From Planctomycetota bacterium (GTDB lineage Bacteria > Planctomycetota > Phycisphaerae > Sedimentisphaerales > Anaerobacaceae), in contig VRUK01000019.1 of the NCBI GenBank assembly GCA_019456195.1, positions 1 through 62,651 on the forward strand: 62,651 nucleotides of DNA, read 5' to 3'. Positions 37,863 through 46,109 of this stretch are shown one piece after another (the first letter of the stretch is position 1; the number at the start of each line of letters is the position of its first letter). Position numbers and translations under genes: made by a program. The notes under the pieces were generated by a model that saw only the letters and a program-made list of their open reading frames with translations, was not told the DNA's origin and searched no databases.

Positions 37863-38801
37863 ATGACAAAATTCTTAGTAACCGGCGGAGCAGGTTTTAT
37901 CGGTTCTAATATCTGCAGAGAACTCATCTCGCAGGGCTGCTTTGTGAGAGTTGTTGATAATCTGCTCACGGGCAACAAAAGCAACCTTGCCTCTATCATA
38001 GACAAAGTCGATTTTATCCAGGCCGACATGGGCGATGCTGAGGTCGCCCAAGCGGCCATGAAAGATATCGATGTGGTTTTGCACGAGGGTGCGTTGCCAT
38101 CTGTCCCACTTAGCGTTGATAATCCTGAGCCTACGCACAGGCACTGTGTCGATGCGACCTTCGCGCTTCTTGTGGCCGCCCGTGATGCCGGCGTAAAGCG
38201 GTTTGTCTATGCCGCAAGCTCCTCCGCTTACGGTGATACCCCGACTTCGCCGAAGGTCGAGACTATGAAGCCTATGCCGCTTTCACCTTATGCAGTTGCT
38301 AAACTCGTTGGCGAATATTACTGCTCGGTTTTCTATAAGGTATTCGGCCTTGAAACTATTTCGCTTCGGTATTTCAATGTCTTTGGCCCGCAGCAGGATC
38401 CAAAAAGTCAATATGCAGCCGCTATCCCGGCTTTTGTTACGGCCATATTGAAGAATGAACCGCCTACGATTTATGGCGATGGTCAGCAGAGCCGCGATTT
38501 CACGTATGTTGACAACGTTGTTCAGGCCAACTTACTTGCCGCAAGAGCCAAACAGACTAAAGGCGAGGTTATCAATATCGCTTGTGGCTTGGCCGTAACG
38601 GTCAATGAGATTATTGCTATGATTAATGATGCTACAGGTAATAACGTTAAGCCTAATTACACTGACTCGCGCCCCGGCGACGTAAAGCACTCCCTCGCCG
38701 ATATTTCTCAGGCCCAGAAACTAATCAGCTTCAAACCTAAAATAACATTTAAACAGGGTTTGCAATTGGCAATAGAATGGTATCGCGAGAATCTTGTATA
38801 A
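37863..38801 (+). CDS. NAD-dependent sugar-nucleotide epimerase (GalE/WbpP-like SDR)
   Basis: An extended short-chain dehydrogenase of 313 aa. The N-terminal NAD-binding loop is VTGGAGFIGSNI, the catalytic Ser lies in YAASSSAYG, and the Tyr/Lys pair in LSPYAVAKLVGE. 'RYFNVFGPQQDP' and 'GDGQQSRDFTYVDNVV' are typical of UDP-GlcNAc or UDP-glucose 4-epimerases. The substrate is not determinable from sequence. The ATG at 37863 is chosen because the TTG at 37860 adds only one residue. As the last gene of the EPS block it probably supplies a sugar nucleotide to the polymer. Confidence 0.9.
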   Translation: MTKFLVTGGAGFIGSNICRELISQGCFVRVVDNLLTGNKSNLASIIDKVDFIQADMGDAEVAQAAMKDIDVVLHEGALPSVPLSVDNPEPTHRHCVDATFALLVAARDAGVKRFVYAASSSAYGDTPTSPKVETMKPMPLSPYAVAKLVGEYYCSVFYKVFGLETISLRYFNVFGPQQDPKSQYAAAIPAFVTAILKNEPPTIYGDGQQSRDFTYVDNVVQANLLAARAKQTKGEVINIACGLAVTVNEIIAMINDATGNNVKPNYTDSRPGDVKHSLADISQAQKLISFKPKITFKQGLQLAIEWYRENLV

Positions 38802-38920
38802 ATCCATAGTGGGTTTTAGCGAAACCTACAGAACTTGAAGATGAGCAGGGATGTTTGTGCTTCTTTTTTAATGTTCGTTCTTTATTTATACCTTAATTCT
38901 TCTCGAAGCAGGTTGTTTAT

Positions 38921-39943
38921 CTATCTCATCCTCATCCCATATTCATGGATTATTTTACAATCAGGCAAAGCTGCTTGGAGCTTCCTTACCCCTTCTTCAG
39001 TTGTTTTCGTTCCACTAATTTCAAGTCTATGCAAAGAACTAAGCTGTGATAAAATATCAAGACCTTTATCAGTGATATCGGTATCTGCCACGTGCAAGTA
39101 TTTAAGTGATGTCAAAGCACTCAAATGTTGTATGCCGGCATCGGTGATATTTGGATTAACTGAAGATGTATTTGCCTGCTTATCTCCTTTCTTTCTGTTA
39201 CTTCCAGTAAGCTCTAAACATTGTAATCTTGTCAGCTTACTAAGATGCTTAAGTCCTTCGTCACTAATATCAGTTGCACCCAGATAAATCGTGTCTAAAA
39301 ATGGCAACTGCGCTAAATAAACCAATCCATCATCTGTTATTTTTGTGTTCCACAAATTGATTAATCGAAGAGATTTTAATTCAGAAATATAAATCAAGGC
39401 TTTATCTGTTATTGTTGTATTGTGAAGCACCAATTGGTAAAGCCCATTTAAGTTCTTTACGGGCTCCAGGTCCTCATCAGATAATTGTACTATTCGTTTA
39501 GTTTGATTATTAGTATATAATTCGAAAGGTTTATCAAAAGGTGCTGAAAAATCAATAGCCTGGACGTCATTAGGTTTTAGTTCAGAAATAAACGAGCTGA
39601 AACCATCTTCTATTTCCAGAAATGCCGCGGTTCCTTCGGGCAACTTAATCTCACCTGTAGCCGGGCCATACATTTCCTCCCAATTACTGTCGTTACCATA
39701 ACTCTGCGTACCCGTTGCAATATAAAGCAAACCGACTGCTTCGTTCTCCGGGAAATTTATAGTTCGCTCGGAAGGCAGAGGTGGATAATCCAATGCTGAA
39801 GTTGAAGGGGTTTTACAAAACATGTTTTCGATTTGTTTGTTAACTTTTGCAGGTGAATATTTTTTCACCATGATACAGCATACACTGGCAACGATAAGTA
39901 CCAGAACCAATGCCGCAAGAAGATTTCTTTTCCTTTTTGGCAT
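38921..39943 (-). CDS. membrane-anchored leucine-rich-repeat protein
   Basis: A 340 aa protein with an N-terminal basic/hydrophobic anchor (MPKRKRNLLAALVLVLIVAS) and an extracytoplasmic region. The C-terminal half contains about seven LRR/RNI-like repeats of 24 aa with the pattern 'ITD.GL..L..L..L..L.L..T' (for example 'TKITDDGLVYLAQLPFLDTI', 'TDISDEGLKHLSKLTRLQCL'). Such repeats are abundant in planctomycete surface proteins. The first half has no recognisable domain. No enzyme function is indicated; ligand binding or cell-surface display is inferred. It converges with the EPS epimerase across 119 bp. Confidence 0.8.
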   Translation of the reverse strand: MPKRKRNLLAALVLVLIVASVCCIMVKKYSPAKVNKQIENMFCKTPSTSALDYPPLPSERTINFPENEAVGLLYIATGTQSYGNDSNWEEMYGPATGEIKLPEGTAAFLEIEDGFSSFISELKPNDVQAIDFSAPFDKPFELYTNNQTKRIVQLSDEDLEPVKNLNGLYQLVLHNTTITDKALIYISELKSLRLINLWNTKITDDGLVYLAQLPFLDTIYLGATDISDEGLKHLSKLTRLQCLELTGSNRKKGDKQANTSSVNPNITDAGIQHLSALTSLKYLHVADTDITDKGLDILSQLSSLHRLEISGTKTTEEGVRKLQAALPDCKIIHEYGMRMR

Positions 39944-39993
39944 GGTTAAACTTCTCCCAAGAATTTTCTATTTCATGCCTTAAAAGTTAATTC

Positions 39994-40048
39994 CTACCGC
40001 AGATCTTTCTCCAGTTTCTCAGCGTCCTGGATTAGTTCTTCCCGGCTT
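39994..40048 (-). pseudogene. 3'-end remnant of a second PEGA lipoprotein copy
   Basis: This stretch matches the last 55 bp of the PEGA lipoprotein gene at 40591-40645, same strand, with about five substitutions. It still encodes ISREELIQDAEKLEKDLR and stop in the corresponding frame (intact copy: VSREELIQAAEKLKKDLR). Only this tail survives. The decayed hicA begins immediately on its upstream side, so the hicB-hicA pair lies between two direct copies of the same gene end. Confidence 0.75.
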
Positions 40049-40054
40049 ATATAG

Positions 40055-40260
40055 CTATAATTCCGTTTCGCTTATTTCCGCAACTTTCATCAGGTGTTTT
40101 AACAGGCCTATTTTCAAAGGCTTGTTGCCATGTACTGGTAAAGAAATTCTTTCTTTTTTATTTTCTTTGGTATAGACGTGATGGCTACCGTGAATTCTTT
40201 TTAGTTCCCAGCCTTTTGATTGAGCAGTTTAGCAAAGTCCTTTCCGCTGATTTGCTTCAA
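40055..40260 (-). pseudogene. hicA: hicA toxin gene broken by a one-base frameshift
   Basis: Too short and broken to appear as one frame. Starting at TTG 40260, which overlaps the hicB stop (TTGA), the strand reads [16 protein letters not shown] and then stops. Adding one A to the AAAA run at about 40215 restores GWELKRIHGSHHVYTKENKK and a HicA tail to the stop at 40055, 68 aa in total. The family's conserved Gly-Ser-His (GSHHV) is present after the shift. HicA toxins are small double-stranded-RNA-binding-fold mRNA interferases. Either the toxin is inactivated or the base is an assembly error in a homopolymer. Confidence 0.75.
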
Positions 40261-40460
40261 ACCGTAATCTCCATTAGTTGGTCATCTTTTTGGATTTCAT
40301 AATCCTGGACATCCACAGATAAGCAGGTCTCAACCGCTTCGTAAATGTTTTTCAAAAGCTCTTCAAACGAATCGCCCTGGGTGACGCAGCCGGGGATGGC
40401 AGGTATTTCAGCCCAATAACCGCCTTCATCCGCTTTATGTATAATTGTCTTTAATTTCAT
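40257..40460 (-). CDS. hicB: HicB-like antitoxin
   Basis: A 67 aa protein of the single-domain HicB/UPF0150 fold: '[20 protein letters not shown]', '[17 protein letters not shown]'. It is the usual minimal antitoxin length, without an added DNA-binding domain. The order is hicB then hicA, the reverse of the common arrangement, with translational overlap TTGA. Because the partner hicA is frameshifted, hicB may persist as an orphan antitoxin. Confidence 0.85.
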   Translation of the reverse strand: MKLKTIIHKADEGGYWAEIPAIPGCVTQGDSFEELLKNIYEAVETCLSVDVQDYEIQKDDQLMEITV

Positions 40461-40590
40461 AAATGGATCTTGCCGTTATATTGTGGGGAATCAAAATATA
40501 TATTTTCTTCACATATATAATATACCAGTTAGATGGTTAAAAAGCAAGAATATAAGGCAATAATTCGGTATTTATCAGCTTAATCTGCAT

Positions 40591-40995
40591 CTACCGCAGG
40601 TCTTTCTTCAATTTCTCAGCGGCCTGGATTAGTTCTTCCCGGCTGACTTGCTTTTTGGATTCAAGTGGAAACGTCCATTCGTACGAATCGATGATTCTGT
40701 TCGGATTGATTATTTGCGCGAAGAAATCAAATGGAGGGCCATCGTACCATGGCCTTTTTAAGGGGCGGTGGGTGTTTAAGCTTTCGTAGCCTTCTTTGCT
40801 TATTCTGACCCAGTAATCACCGTACCATTCAAACGAGACAGTAACAGGTGAGGTGCCTATTTCTTCATCGTTTAATATAACTAATGCCCCCTGCGGCTCG
40901 GTGTTGATTGTCAGGTTGCGTTCCACACAGCCGGATAGTATAAAGCTGACAGTTAAGCAGACGGTTATTAAAGCGAACAGGCCATTTTTTCCCAT
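40591..40995 (-). CDS. PEGA-domain lipoprotein
   Basis: A 134 aa protein with a type II signal peptide and lipobox ILSGC (Cys about 22), followed by a PEGA domain: 'LTINTEPQGALVILNDEEIG', 'TSPVTVSFEWYGDYWVRISK', 'EGYE'. PEGA domains are small surface-associated beta modules. The C-terminal helix (about residues 117-134) is duplicated as a remnant 600 bp downstream. Probably an outer-membrane or periplasmic lipoprotein of unknown role. Confidence 0.8.
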   Translation of the reverse strand: MGKNGLFALITVCLTVSFILSGCVERNLTINTEPQGALVILNDEEIGTSPVTVSFEWYGDYWVRISKEGYESLNTHRPLKRPWYDGPPFDFFAQIINPNRIIDSYEWTFPLESKKQVSREELIQAAEKLKKDLR

Positions 40996-41091
40996 AACAG
41001 GTATCCTTAAAAAATCAATTAAGCTCCATTAACAGGCCTATTATAAGAGAAAATCAGAAAGATAAAAGCCCAAAGCTTGCCGGTTTGATTT

Positions 41092-42579
41092 TCAATCAGC
41101 CGGGACACATCTTCCCTCGGCCCAGGTCCGCAGGCATTGAACTTTTTCGGCTAATGTTACAGTGAGCGGCGGCGAAGCCTTCACGGCGGAGGTTATCCGG
41201 TCTGTATTTAAGCCAGCTTTGTCAGAATACGCCTGATGCAGAGCAGATACTATGGCCTGCTCTATTTCAGAGCCGCTATAACCTTCAGAGGCCTTAGCCA
41301 ATGCTTTTAAGTCGAATTTGTCCGGATCTCGCTTACGTTTTATTATGTGAATAGCAAATATTTCTATTCGAACTTCATAATTAGGCAGGTCAACGAAGAA
41401 TATCTCGTCGAATCGTCCTTTACGCAGAAGCTCGGGGGGCAGGGCTTCGATATCGTTGGCGGTAGCGACGACAAATACAGGGGCCTCGCGTTCCTGCAGC
41501 CAGGTCAGTAAAGTGCCGAACATTCTCTGGGAAAGGCCGCCGTCTGCGCTTCGGCTGGCGGCTGAAGCAAAGGCCTTTTCGATTTCATCAATCCAGAGAA
41601 TCACCGGCGACATCATTTCGGTTTGCCGCAGCGCATCCCGGAGATTGCGTTCGGATTCACCAATAAAGCTTGCGTACAAACCGCCAGGATCCATTCTCAA
41701 GAGCGGCTGGTGCCAGGCGGTTGCTATGGCTTTGGCACAGAGGCTTTTTCCTGCGCCCTGGACGCCGAGCATCAGCACGCCTTTGGGAGCTTCAAGTCCA
41801 AACTCCATAGCTTTGGAGCTAAATGCGTCTTTACGTTGGTTGAGCCATTTCTTAAGTTGTCTCATACCGCCGATTTCGCTCAGGTCCAGAGGTGTTTTGA
41901 TATACTCCAATAAACCTCCACGTTGAATCATCTGCCGTTTACTTCCAATGACGCGATTTATGTCGTTATCATCGAAGCGTCTGTCATCGGCGACGGTATC
42001 GATAATAATGCGTTCAGCCTGACGGCGTGTGAGGCCGCGAAGATTACGAACGATTGTTTCCAGACCCTTTTGCGTGATACCAATCTCAATGGGCGTTTTA
42101 CGGTGAAAATGCCGCAATGTCCTGCGGACAATATCTTTCAATTCATTACGGTCCGGCAAAGAAATTTCGAAAGGCTTCGCGTATGATTTTATGACTTCGG
42201 GCAGTTTATCGGCGCTGTCAATCATAACGAGTGTATTATCGTTCTTCCCGAAACAGTCAATGAGGTCACGCAAAGCCCGCAGCGCCAGGCCTGCTTTGAG
42301 ATGCTCAGCAAGGTCGAGAGTTACGCAAATAGACCCTTCCCTTGTATCGGCAAGGTGGCGAAGTCCGGCGGCGGGGGATTCAGTATCAGCTATGAAAGGG
42401 CTGTCTGAAAGCAGGCCTTCTCTGACGCCTCCGGCAACGGACCATATCCACATACCACGCTTTTGACCAAGTGCCGCCTTCTGTATGATTTCCAGGGCGT
42501 ACTTTTCTTCATGGCTAACAATAGATATACAGCAATAGCCGGCATTGATAAGTTGTTCAAATCGTTCGATATCGTCCAT
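41092..42579 (-). CDS. Ycf46-like AAA+ ATPase
   Basis: 495 aa with a non-canonical N-terminal half (about 1-250, containing a degenerate ATPase-like segment and 'RQAERIIIDTV') and a classical AAA+ module. Visible motifs are Walker A GVQGAGKS (about 270), Walker B VILWIDEIEKAF, sensor-1 VVATANDIEALP, and the arginine-finger region LLRKGRFDEIFF. The whole architecture matches the Ycf46 family of cyanobacteria, plastids and scattered bacteria, where it is linked to inorganic-carbon responses or remains uncharacterised. No functional partner is adjacent. Confidence 0.85.
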   Translation of the reverse strand: MDDIERFEQLINAGYCCISIVSHEEKYALEIIQKAALGQKRGMWIWSVAGGVREGLLSDSPFIADTESPAAGLRHLADTREGSICVTLDLAEHLKAGLALRALRDLIDCFGKNDNTLVMIDSADKLPEVIKSYAKPFEISLPDRNELKDIVRRTLRHFHRKTPIEIGITQKGLETIVRNLRGLTRRQAERIIIDTVADDRRFDDNDINRVIGSKRQMIQRGGLLEYIKTPLDLSEIGGMRQLKKWLNQRKDAFSSKAMEFGLEAPKGVLMLGVQGAGKSLCAKAIATAWHQPLLRMDPGGLYASFIGESERNLRDALRQTEMMSPVILWIDEIEKAFASAASRSADGGLSQRMFGTLLTWLQEREAPVFVVATANDIEALPPELLRKGRFDEIFFVDLPNYEVRIEIFAIHIIKRKRDPDKFDLKALAKASEGYSGSEIEQAIVSALHQAYSDKAGLNTDRITSAVKASPPLTVTLAEKVQCLRTWAEGRCVPAD

Positions 42580-42712
42580 TGTACGCTGCCCCGCGTATTT
42601 ATTTATATAGCCGGAACTTCATCCGGAACCTAACAGTCTAATGTAATGACTGGAAGCATCTTACTATAGACAGATCCTTAAACTATTTTACTGACTGGTT
42701 GTATAGAAAAAG

Positions 42713-43261
42713 TTATTTTTTAGGGCCTATCAGTTCGATAATATTTCCATCGGGATCTTTTATCAGAGTCAGATAGGAATTACCTCCGCCTAACTGGTAA
42801 GGCTCCTTCACCGGGTGTACTCCGGCTCTTTTGGCTCGCTTCACTGCTGCTGTCGTATCCGAGACAGATATCGTCAGATAGCTGAACCCTAAGCTCGAGT
42901 GGATAAATTGGTTATCAACTTTTTTACCGGGGGCCTCGGTAAATTCCATAATTTTAATTTTAATTTTGGTTGCACCTTTCTCATCACCCAATGTCAGCAC
43001 CCTGACGCTAAAAGCATGATAATCGGCCAGTCCAGAATCGCCTGCCAACTCCTTCGAGACATTAAAACCCGGTACCTCGCTAAATCCCAGTGCGTTTTTG
43101 TAAAACTGTGCTGCTTTTTCAACATCACTAACTACGATTCCCAGGTTGATTGTTGTGCTGGCAAATTCACTCTTTGCTCTGTTTGTGCCGGAAGCGCCCG
43201 TTAAAAATATACATGCTGCCAGGCAAAGAACCATCAAAGCGATTACTTTGTATTTCTTCAT
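42713..43261 (-). CDS. exported VOC (glyoxalase/bleomycin-resistance) superfamily protein
   Basis: The frame extends to 43276, but the ATG at 43261 (MKKYKVIALMVLCLAACIF) has the better-placed SD (GAGGAG). The N-terminus is a signal peptide with cleavage or lipidation near LTGASG. One VOC module pair follows: 'INLGIVVSDVEKAAQFYKNALGF' region (about residues 35-60) and 'YLTISVSDTTAAVKRAK', ending 'KDPDGNIIELIGP'. The first metal ligand position (usually His) is Asn, while the last (Glu) is kept. Enzymatic role is unclear; secretion is unusual for VOC enzymes. Confidence 0.75.
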   Translation of the reverse strand: MKKYKVIALMVLCLAACIFLTGASGTNRAKSEFASTTINLGIVVSDVEKAAQFYKNALGFSEVPGFNVSKELAGDSGLADYHAFSVRVLTLGDEKGATKIKIKIMEFTEAPGKKVDNQFIHSSLGFSYLTISVSDTTAAVKRAKRAGVHPVKEPYQLGGGNSYLTLIKDPDGNIIELIGPKK

Positions 43262-43467
43262 TTCGTTTCTCCTCAAATTGCTTAACGCAGATTAGTTTAT
43301 ACGATTATAATGAAAAACCAAGAAAACAAAAGTCCAAATTTGACCATTACAAATCTTTTGTCCGGTCGGCTTTGATATTGCCCGGTAAATAGCTTGCAAT
43401 AGTCTCTACCTGCATTATAATTCAATAACAAGGCCAACAGCGGCATTGAGAAACTATGGAGCTGTGA

Positions 43468-44994
43468 ATGAGAAACGGATTTCGACAAATCAGTTGCATA
43501 TTGCATTTTATTGGAAATCTGCTGGAGATATTAGGCCTTATTCTTTTATTCCCCCTGATAGTCGTTCTTGTGTACTGGGGACGAATTGGTGACGGCTGGG
43601 AAACTGCAACAGCTTTTGTTGTAGCGGCTATAATCTCTTTTTCACTCGGAATGGTTTTAAGTCATGAGTTTAAGCCGGCGGCTCTTAATCCGGCTGGCTC
43701 TATGCTTATATGCGCTCTCAGTTGGCTTATTGTATCGGCAATCGGTGCCCTGCCCTTTGTAATCGCGGCTCGATCAAATTACCTTGATGCTTATTTTGAA
43801 GCTATGAGCGGCTTTACTACCACAGGCATAACAATATTTTCAGAGCTGCATAAAATGCCGAGGAGCTTAATTTTCTGGCGGGCGCTTACGCAATGGCTGG
43901 GCGGCATAGGCATACTTTCCTTTTTCTTAGTGCTGACATTTCAGGCCGGCGGGGCCCATCATATCTTAGGAGCTGAAAGCCATAAGATTTCCTCCCGCAG
44001 GCCTGCTCCAGGATTGTTCCACACTATTAGAATAATCTGGACAATCTATGTTGTTTTAACGTTATTCGCTGTGGCCGTTCTTGCCATCGAAAGAATGCCG
44101 GTTTTCGATTCCGTCTGCCATGGCCTAACCGCGATTGCCACCGGTGGCTTTTCTCCGCATGACAGTAGTATTGGATACTACTTCCAGGAAGGGGTCTACA
44201 ATTACAGGTTGATAGAATATACCCTGGCTTTCTTAATGATGTTGGGCGGAATCAACTTTCTGATTCATTACCGTCTCTTGACGAAAGATTTTAAGGCCCT
44301 CTGGGATAATGTTGAAATTCGATACTGGTGGCGGCTCATAGCTGTTTTTGTGATTATCATTATGACCGAGCGTCTATACAGAACAGGCGCTTTTGAAGCC
44401 CTCTTCAGACGTGGTGTTGCCGTGGACCTCGGAGAAGTTGAGCGATCATTCCGGCACAGCATATTCCAGGTGATTTCTATCCTAACAACGAGCGGTTTTA
44501 CCACGATGAATATAAGCTCCGATTTTTTCGGTGTCGCAGCTAAGCAATTGTTTCTGGTTATGATGGTTATCGGTGGCTGTGTTGGTTCAACGGCGGGCGG
44601 CTTTAAGGTTGTACGCATCGCTATACTTAATAGGCTGATGTTTAGAGAAATATTCAAGCTGAGAACATCCGGCAAGGCATCTACAGGATTGATAGTTGAC
44701 AGGAAAATATTACCTGAGGATGAGGTGCATAGGATAGCCGCCTTGTTTTTTACATGGATGGCGTTATTGCTTTTTGGAGGTGTAATTACCGCTCTGTTTT
44801 CAAATCATGGTCCATGGGCATCATTTTCAGGGATGTTTTCCGCAATGGGCAATATAGGCCCTTGCTATATCTCGGGCCCGGACATGATAGATATTCATCC
44901 TGTTGTGAAAGTGACGTATATATTTGGCATGCTTGCAGGAAGACTGGAAATATTGCCGGTATTACTTTTGTTTTCGAGGAAGGCCTGGAGATAA
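43468..44994 (+). CDS. trkH: TrkH-family potassium uptake protein
   Basis: Polytopic K+ channel-like transporter, 508 aa. The four pore-loop repeats are visible with their selectivity glycines: SGFTTTGITIF, TAIATGGFSPHD, LTTSGFTTMNIS and FSAMGNIGPCYI. 'GGCVGSTAGGFKVVRI' is also typical. It works with a TrkA-type NAD-binding regulatory subunit, encoded 54 bp downstream, so the pair is a complete K+ uptake system in the inner membrane. Confidence 0.93.
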   Translation: MRNGFRQISCILHFIGNLLEILGLILLFPLIVVLVYWGRIGDGWETATAFVVAAIISFSLGMVLSHEFKPAALNPAGSMLICALSWLIVSAIGALPFVIAARSNYLDAYFEAMSGFTTTGITIFSELHKMPRSLIFWRALTQWLGGIGILSFFLVLTFQAGGAHHILGAESHKISSRRPAPGLFHTIRIIWTIYVVLTLFAVAVLAIERMPVFDSVCHGLTAIATGGFSPHDSSIGYYFQEGVYNYRLIEYTLAFLMMLGGINFLIHYRLLTKDFKALWDNVEIRYWWRLIAVFVIIIMTERLYRTGAFEALFRRGVAVDLGEVERSFRHSIFQVISILTTSGFTTMNISSDFFGVAAKQLFLVMMVIGGCVGSTAGGFKVVRIAILNRLMFREIFKLRTSGKASTGLIVDRKILPEDEVHRIAALFFTWMALLLFGGVITALFSNHGPWASFSGMFSAMGNIGPCYISGPDMIDIHPVVKVTYIFGMLAGRLEILPVLLLFSRKAWR

Positions 44995-45048
44995 ATGGTC
45001 AAGGTGACAATCAATTAGAATATTATCCATAAATGGAGGTAATAAAAA

Positions 45049-45732
45049 ATGTATATTGTTATCACCGGGGGCGGAATGGTTGGGGGCGGACTTGTTCGCA
45101 TGTTACTGGATAACAAGCATGATGTGGTATTAATTGAGCATAACAAGGAGACCTGTGACAAGTTATATGCCGAAACAGGAGTTGTTGCGATTAACGCAAG
45201 TGCTACGAGCATCGAAGCCTTGAATGAGGCGGGCATAACCAAGGCTGATGTCTTAGTTGCTGCAACGGGCCAGGATGCCGACAACCTTGCCTCTGCAATT
45301 CTAGCCAAGAGTTTCGAGGTACCTCAAATCATAGTCAGGATGAGAGACCCCGCGTATAAACATGCTTATATAGTGGCGGGCGTTCACTCGATTGTTCGTA
45401 TGACCGACCTGATGGTTGGCCAGATAATGATGGATATAGAAAATCCTCAGGTTCGAAGAATAACCAGCATAGGCGGAGGCAAGGCGGATATATTTCTGGT
45501 TATTGTACCTGAGCATGCAAAAATCGCCGGTAAGAGCGTTCAGGACATCGTGGGAAGCCGCCACTTCCCGTCTCAGTGTGTCTTCATTGCGGTATATAAT
45601 AAGAAAACGGAAGAATTCTCAATTCCCAGGGGGCAGCAGGTCATCAATGAAGGTGATGAGCTGTTCTTAATCTCTACGGTAGATAACATTAAAAAGGCGG
45701 TGGATTTGCTTATTGCTAAAAACAGAACCTGA
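45049..45732 (+). CDS. trkA: TrkA potassium uptake regulatory subunit
   Basis: A 227 aa single-unit TrkA: an N-terminal Rossmann RCK domain (GGGMVGGGLVRML, acidic residue in VVLIEHNKE) and a C-terminal TrkA-C domain (about 140-222, 'LVIVPEHAKIAGKSVQDIV', 'INEGDELFLIS'). It binds nucleotides and gates TrkH. SD GGAGG precedes the ATG. It directly follows trkH, consistent with an operon. A hairpin at 45764-45800 may end the transcript. Confidence 0.93.
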   Translation: MYIVITGGGMVGGGLVRMLLDNKHDVVLIEHNKETCDKLYAETGVVAINASATSIEALNEAGITKADVLVAATGQDADNLASAILAKSFEVPQIIVRMRDPAYKHAYIVAGVHSIVRMTDLMVGQIMMDIENPQVRRITSIGGGKADIFLVIVPEHAKIAGKSVQDIVGSRHFPSQCVFIAVYNKKTEEFSIPRGQQVINEGDELFLISTVDNIKKAVDLLIAKNRT

Positions 45733-45763
45733 CGTCTAAGTTAGCCCCAGGCCTATCTCGAAA

Positions 45764-45800
45764 GCGGTTGTGTTATTCGACTTTGCGATATTACAACCGC
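45764..45800 (+). terminator. possible terminator hairpin after trkA
   Basis: GCGGTTGT (45764-45771) pairs with ACAACCGC (45793-45800) around a 21-nt loop. No T-run follows, so it may be a rho-type or structural element rather than an intrinsic terminator. Confidence 0.4.
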
Positions 45801-45849
45801 CCTGATGAGTATTCTTACCGCTCTGCAAACTATACAAATCCGACTTAGA

Positions 45850-45985
45850 GCTTATCCCAATAAGCGTCTCGTTATGAGGCCGAGCGAAAAGTTCGAGACC
45901 AAGGCGTCAGGCCAAAAAGGCTCGGAGGCGTTGTTTTCCTCACGTCGAGAACGTTTTTGGCTGACAACGCAGGCATCGGGCTTTG
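45850..45985. ncRNA. structured leader/intergenic element upstream of pheT (unidentified)
   Basis: The 377 bp between trkA and pheT is locally GC-richer and holds successive stems: GCTTAT/ATAAGC (45850-45855, 45860-45865), GTCTCG/CGAGAC (45866-45871, 45894-45899), GGCC/GGCT around AAAAA (about 45911-45921), and GCGTTGT/ACAACGC (45928-45934, 45964-45970) enclosing an ACGT/ACGT hairpin. A GGCT/AGCC mini-hairpin follows near 45980. It matches no riboswitch or T-box I know (no T-box sequence seen). It could be a pheT leader, a small RNA or a dispersed palindromic repeat. The frame at 45805-46113 looks non-coding. Confidence 0.35.
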
Positions 45986-46109
45986 CAGCCGGCCACAATA
46001 GAGAGGGTTATTTGGATAGGCTCTTAATTCTAATAGAGTTGACAGAAGTTGCTCTGGAGGTTAAGTTATTGCCAAAATTGAGGTTTTGTTTTTCGACGGT
46101 GCTTTTGTT

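Noticed and set aside
45885..45905. tRNA (T-loop-like GTTCGAGACC)
   Set aside because: No cloverleaf or acceptor stem could be built around it.
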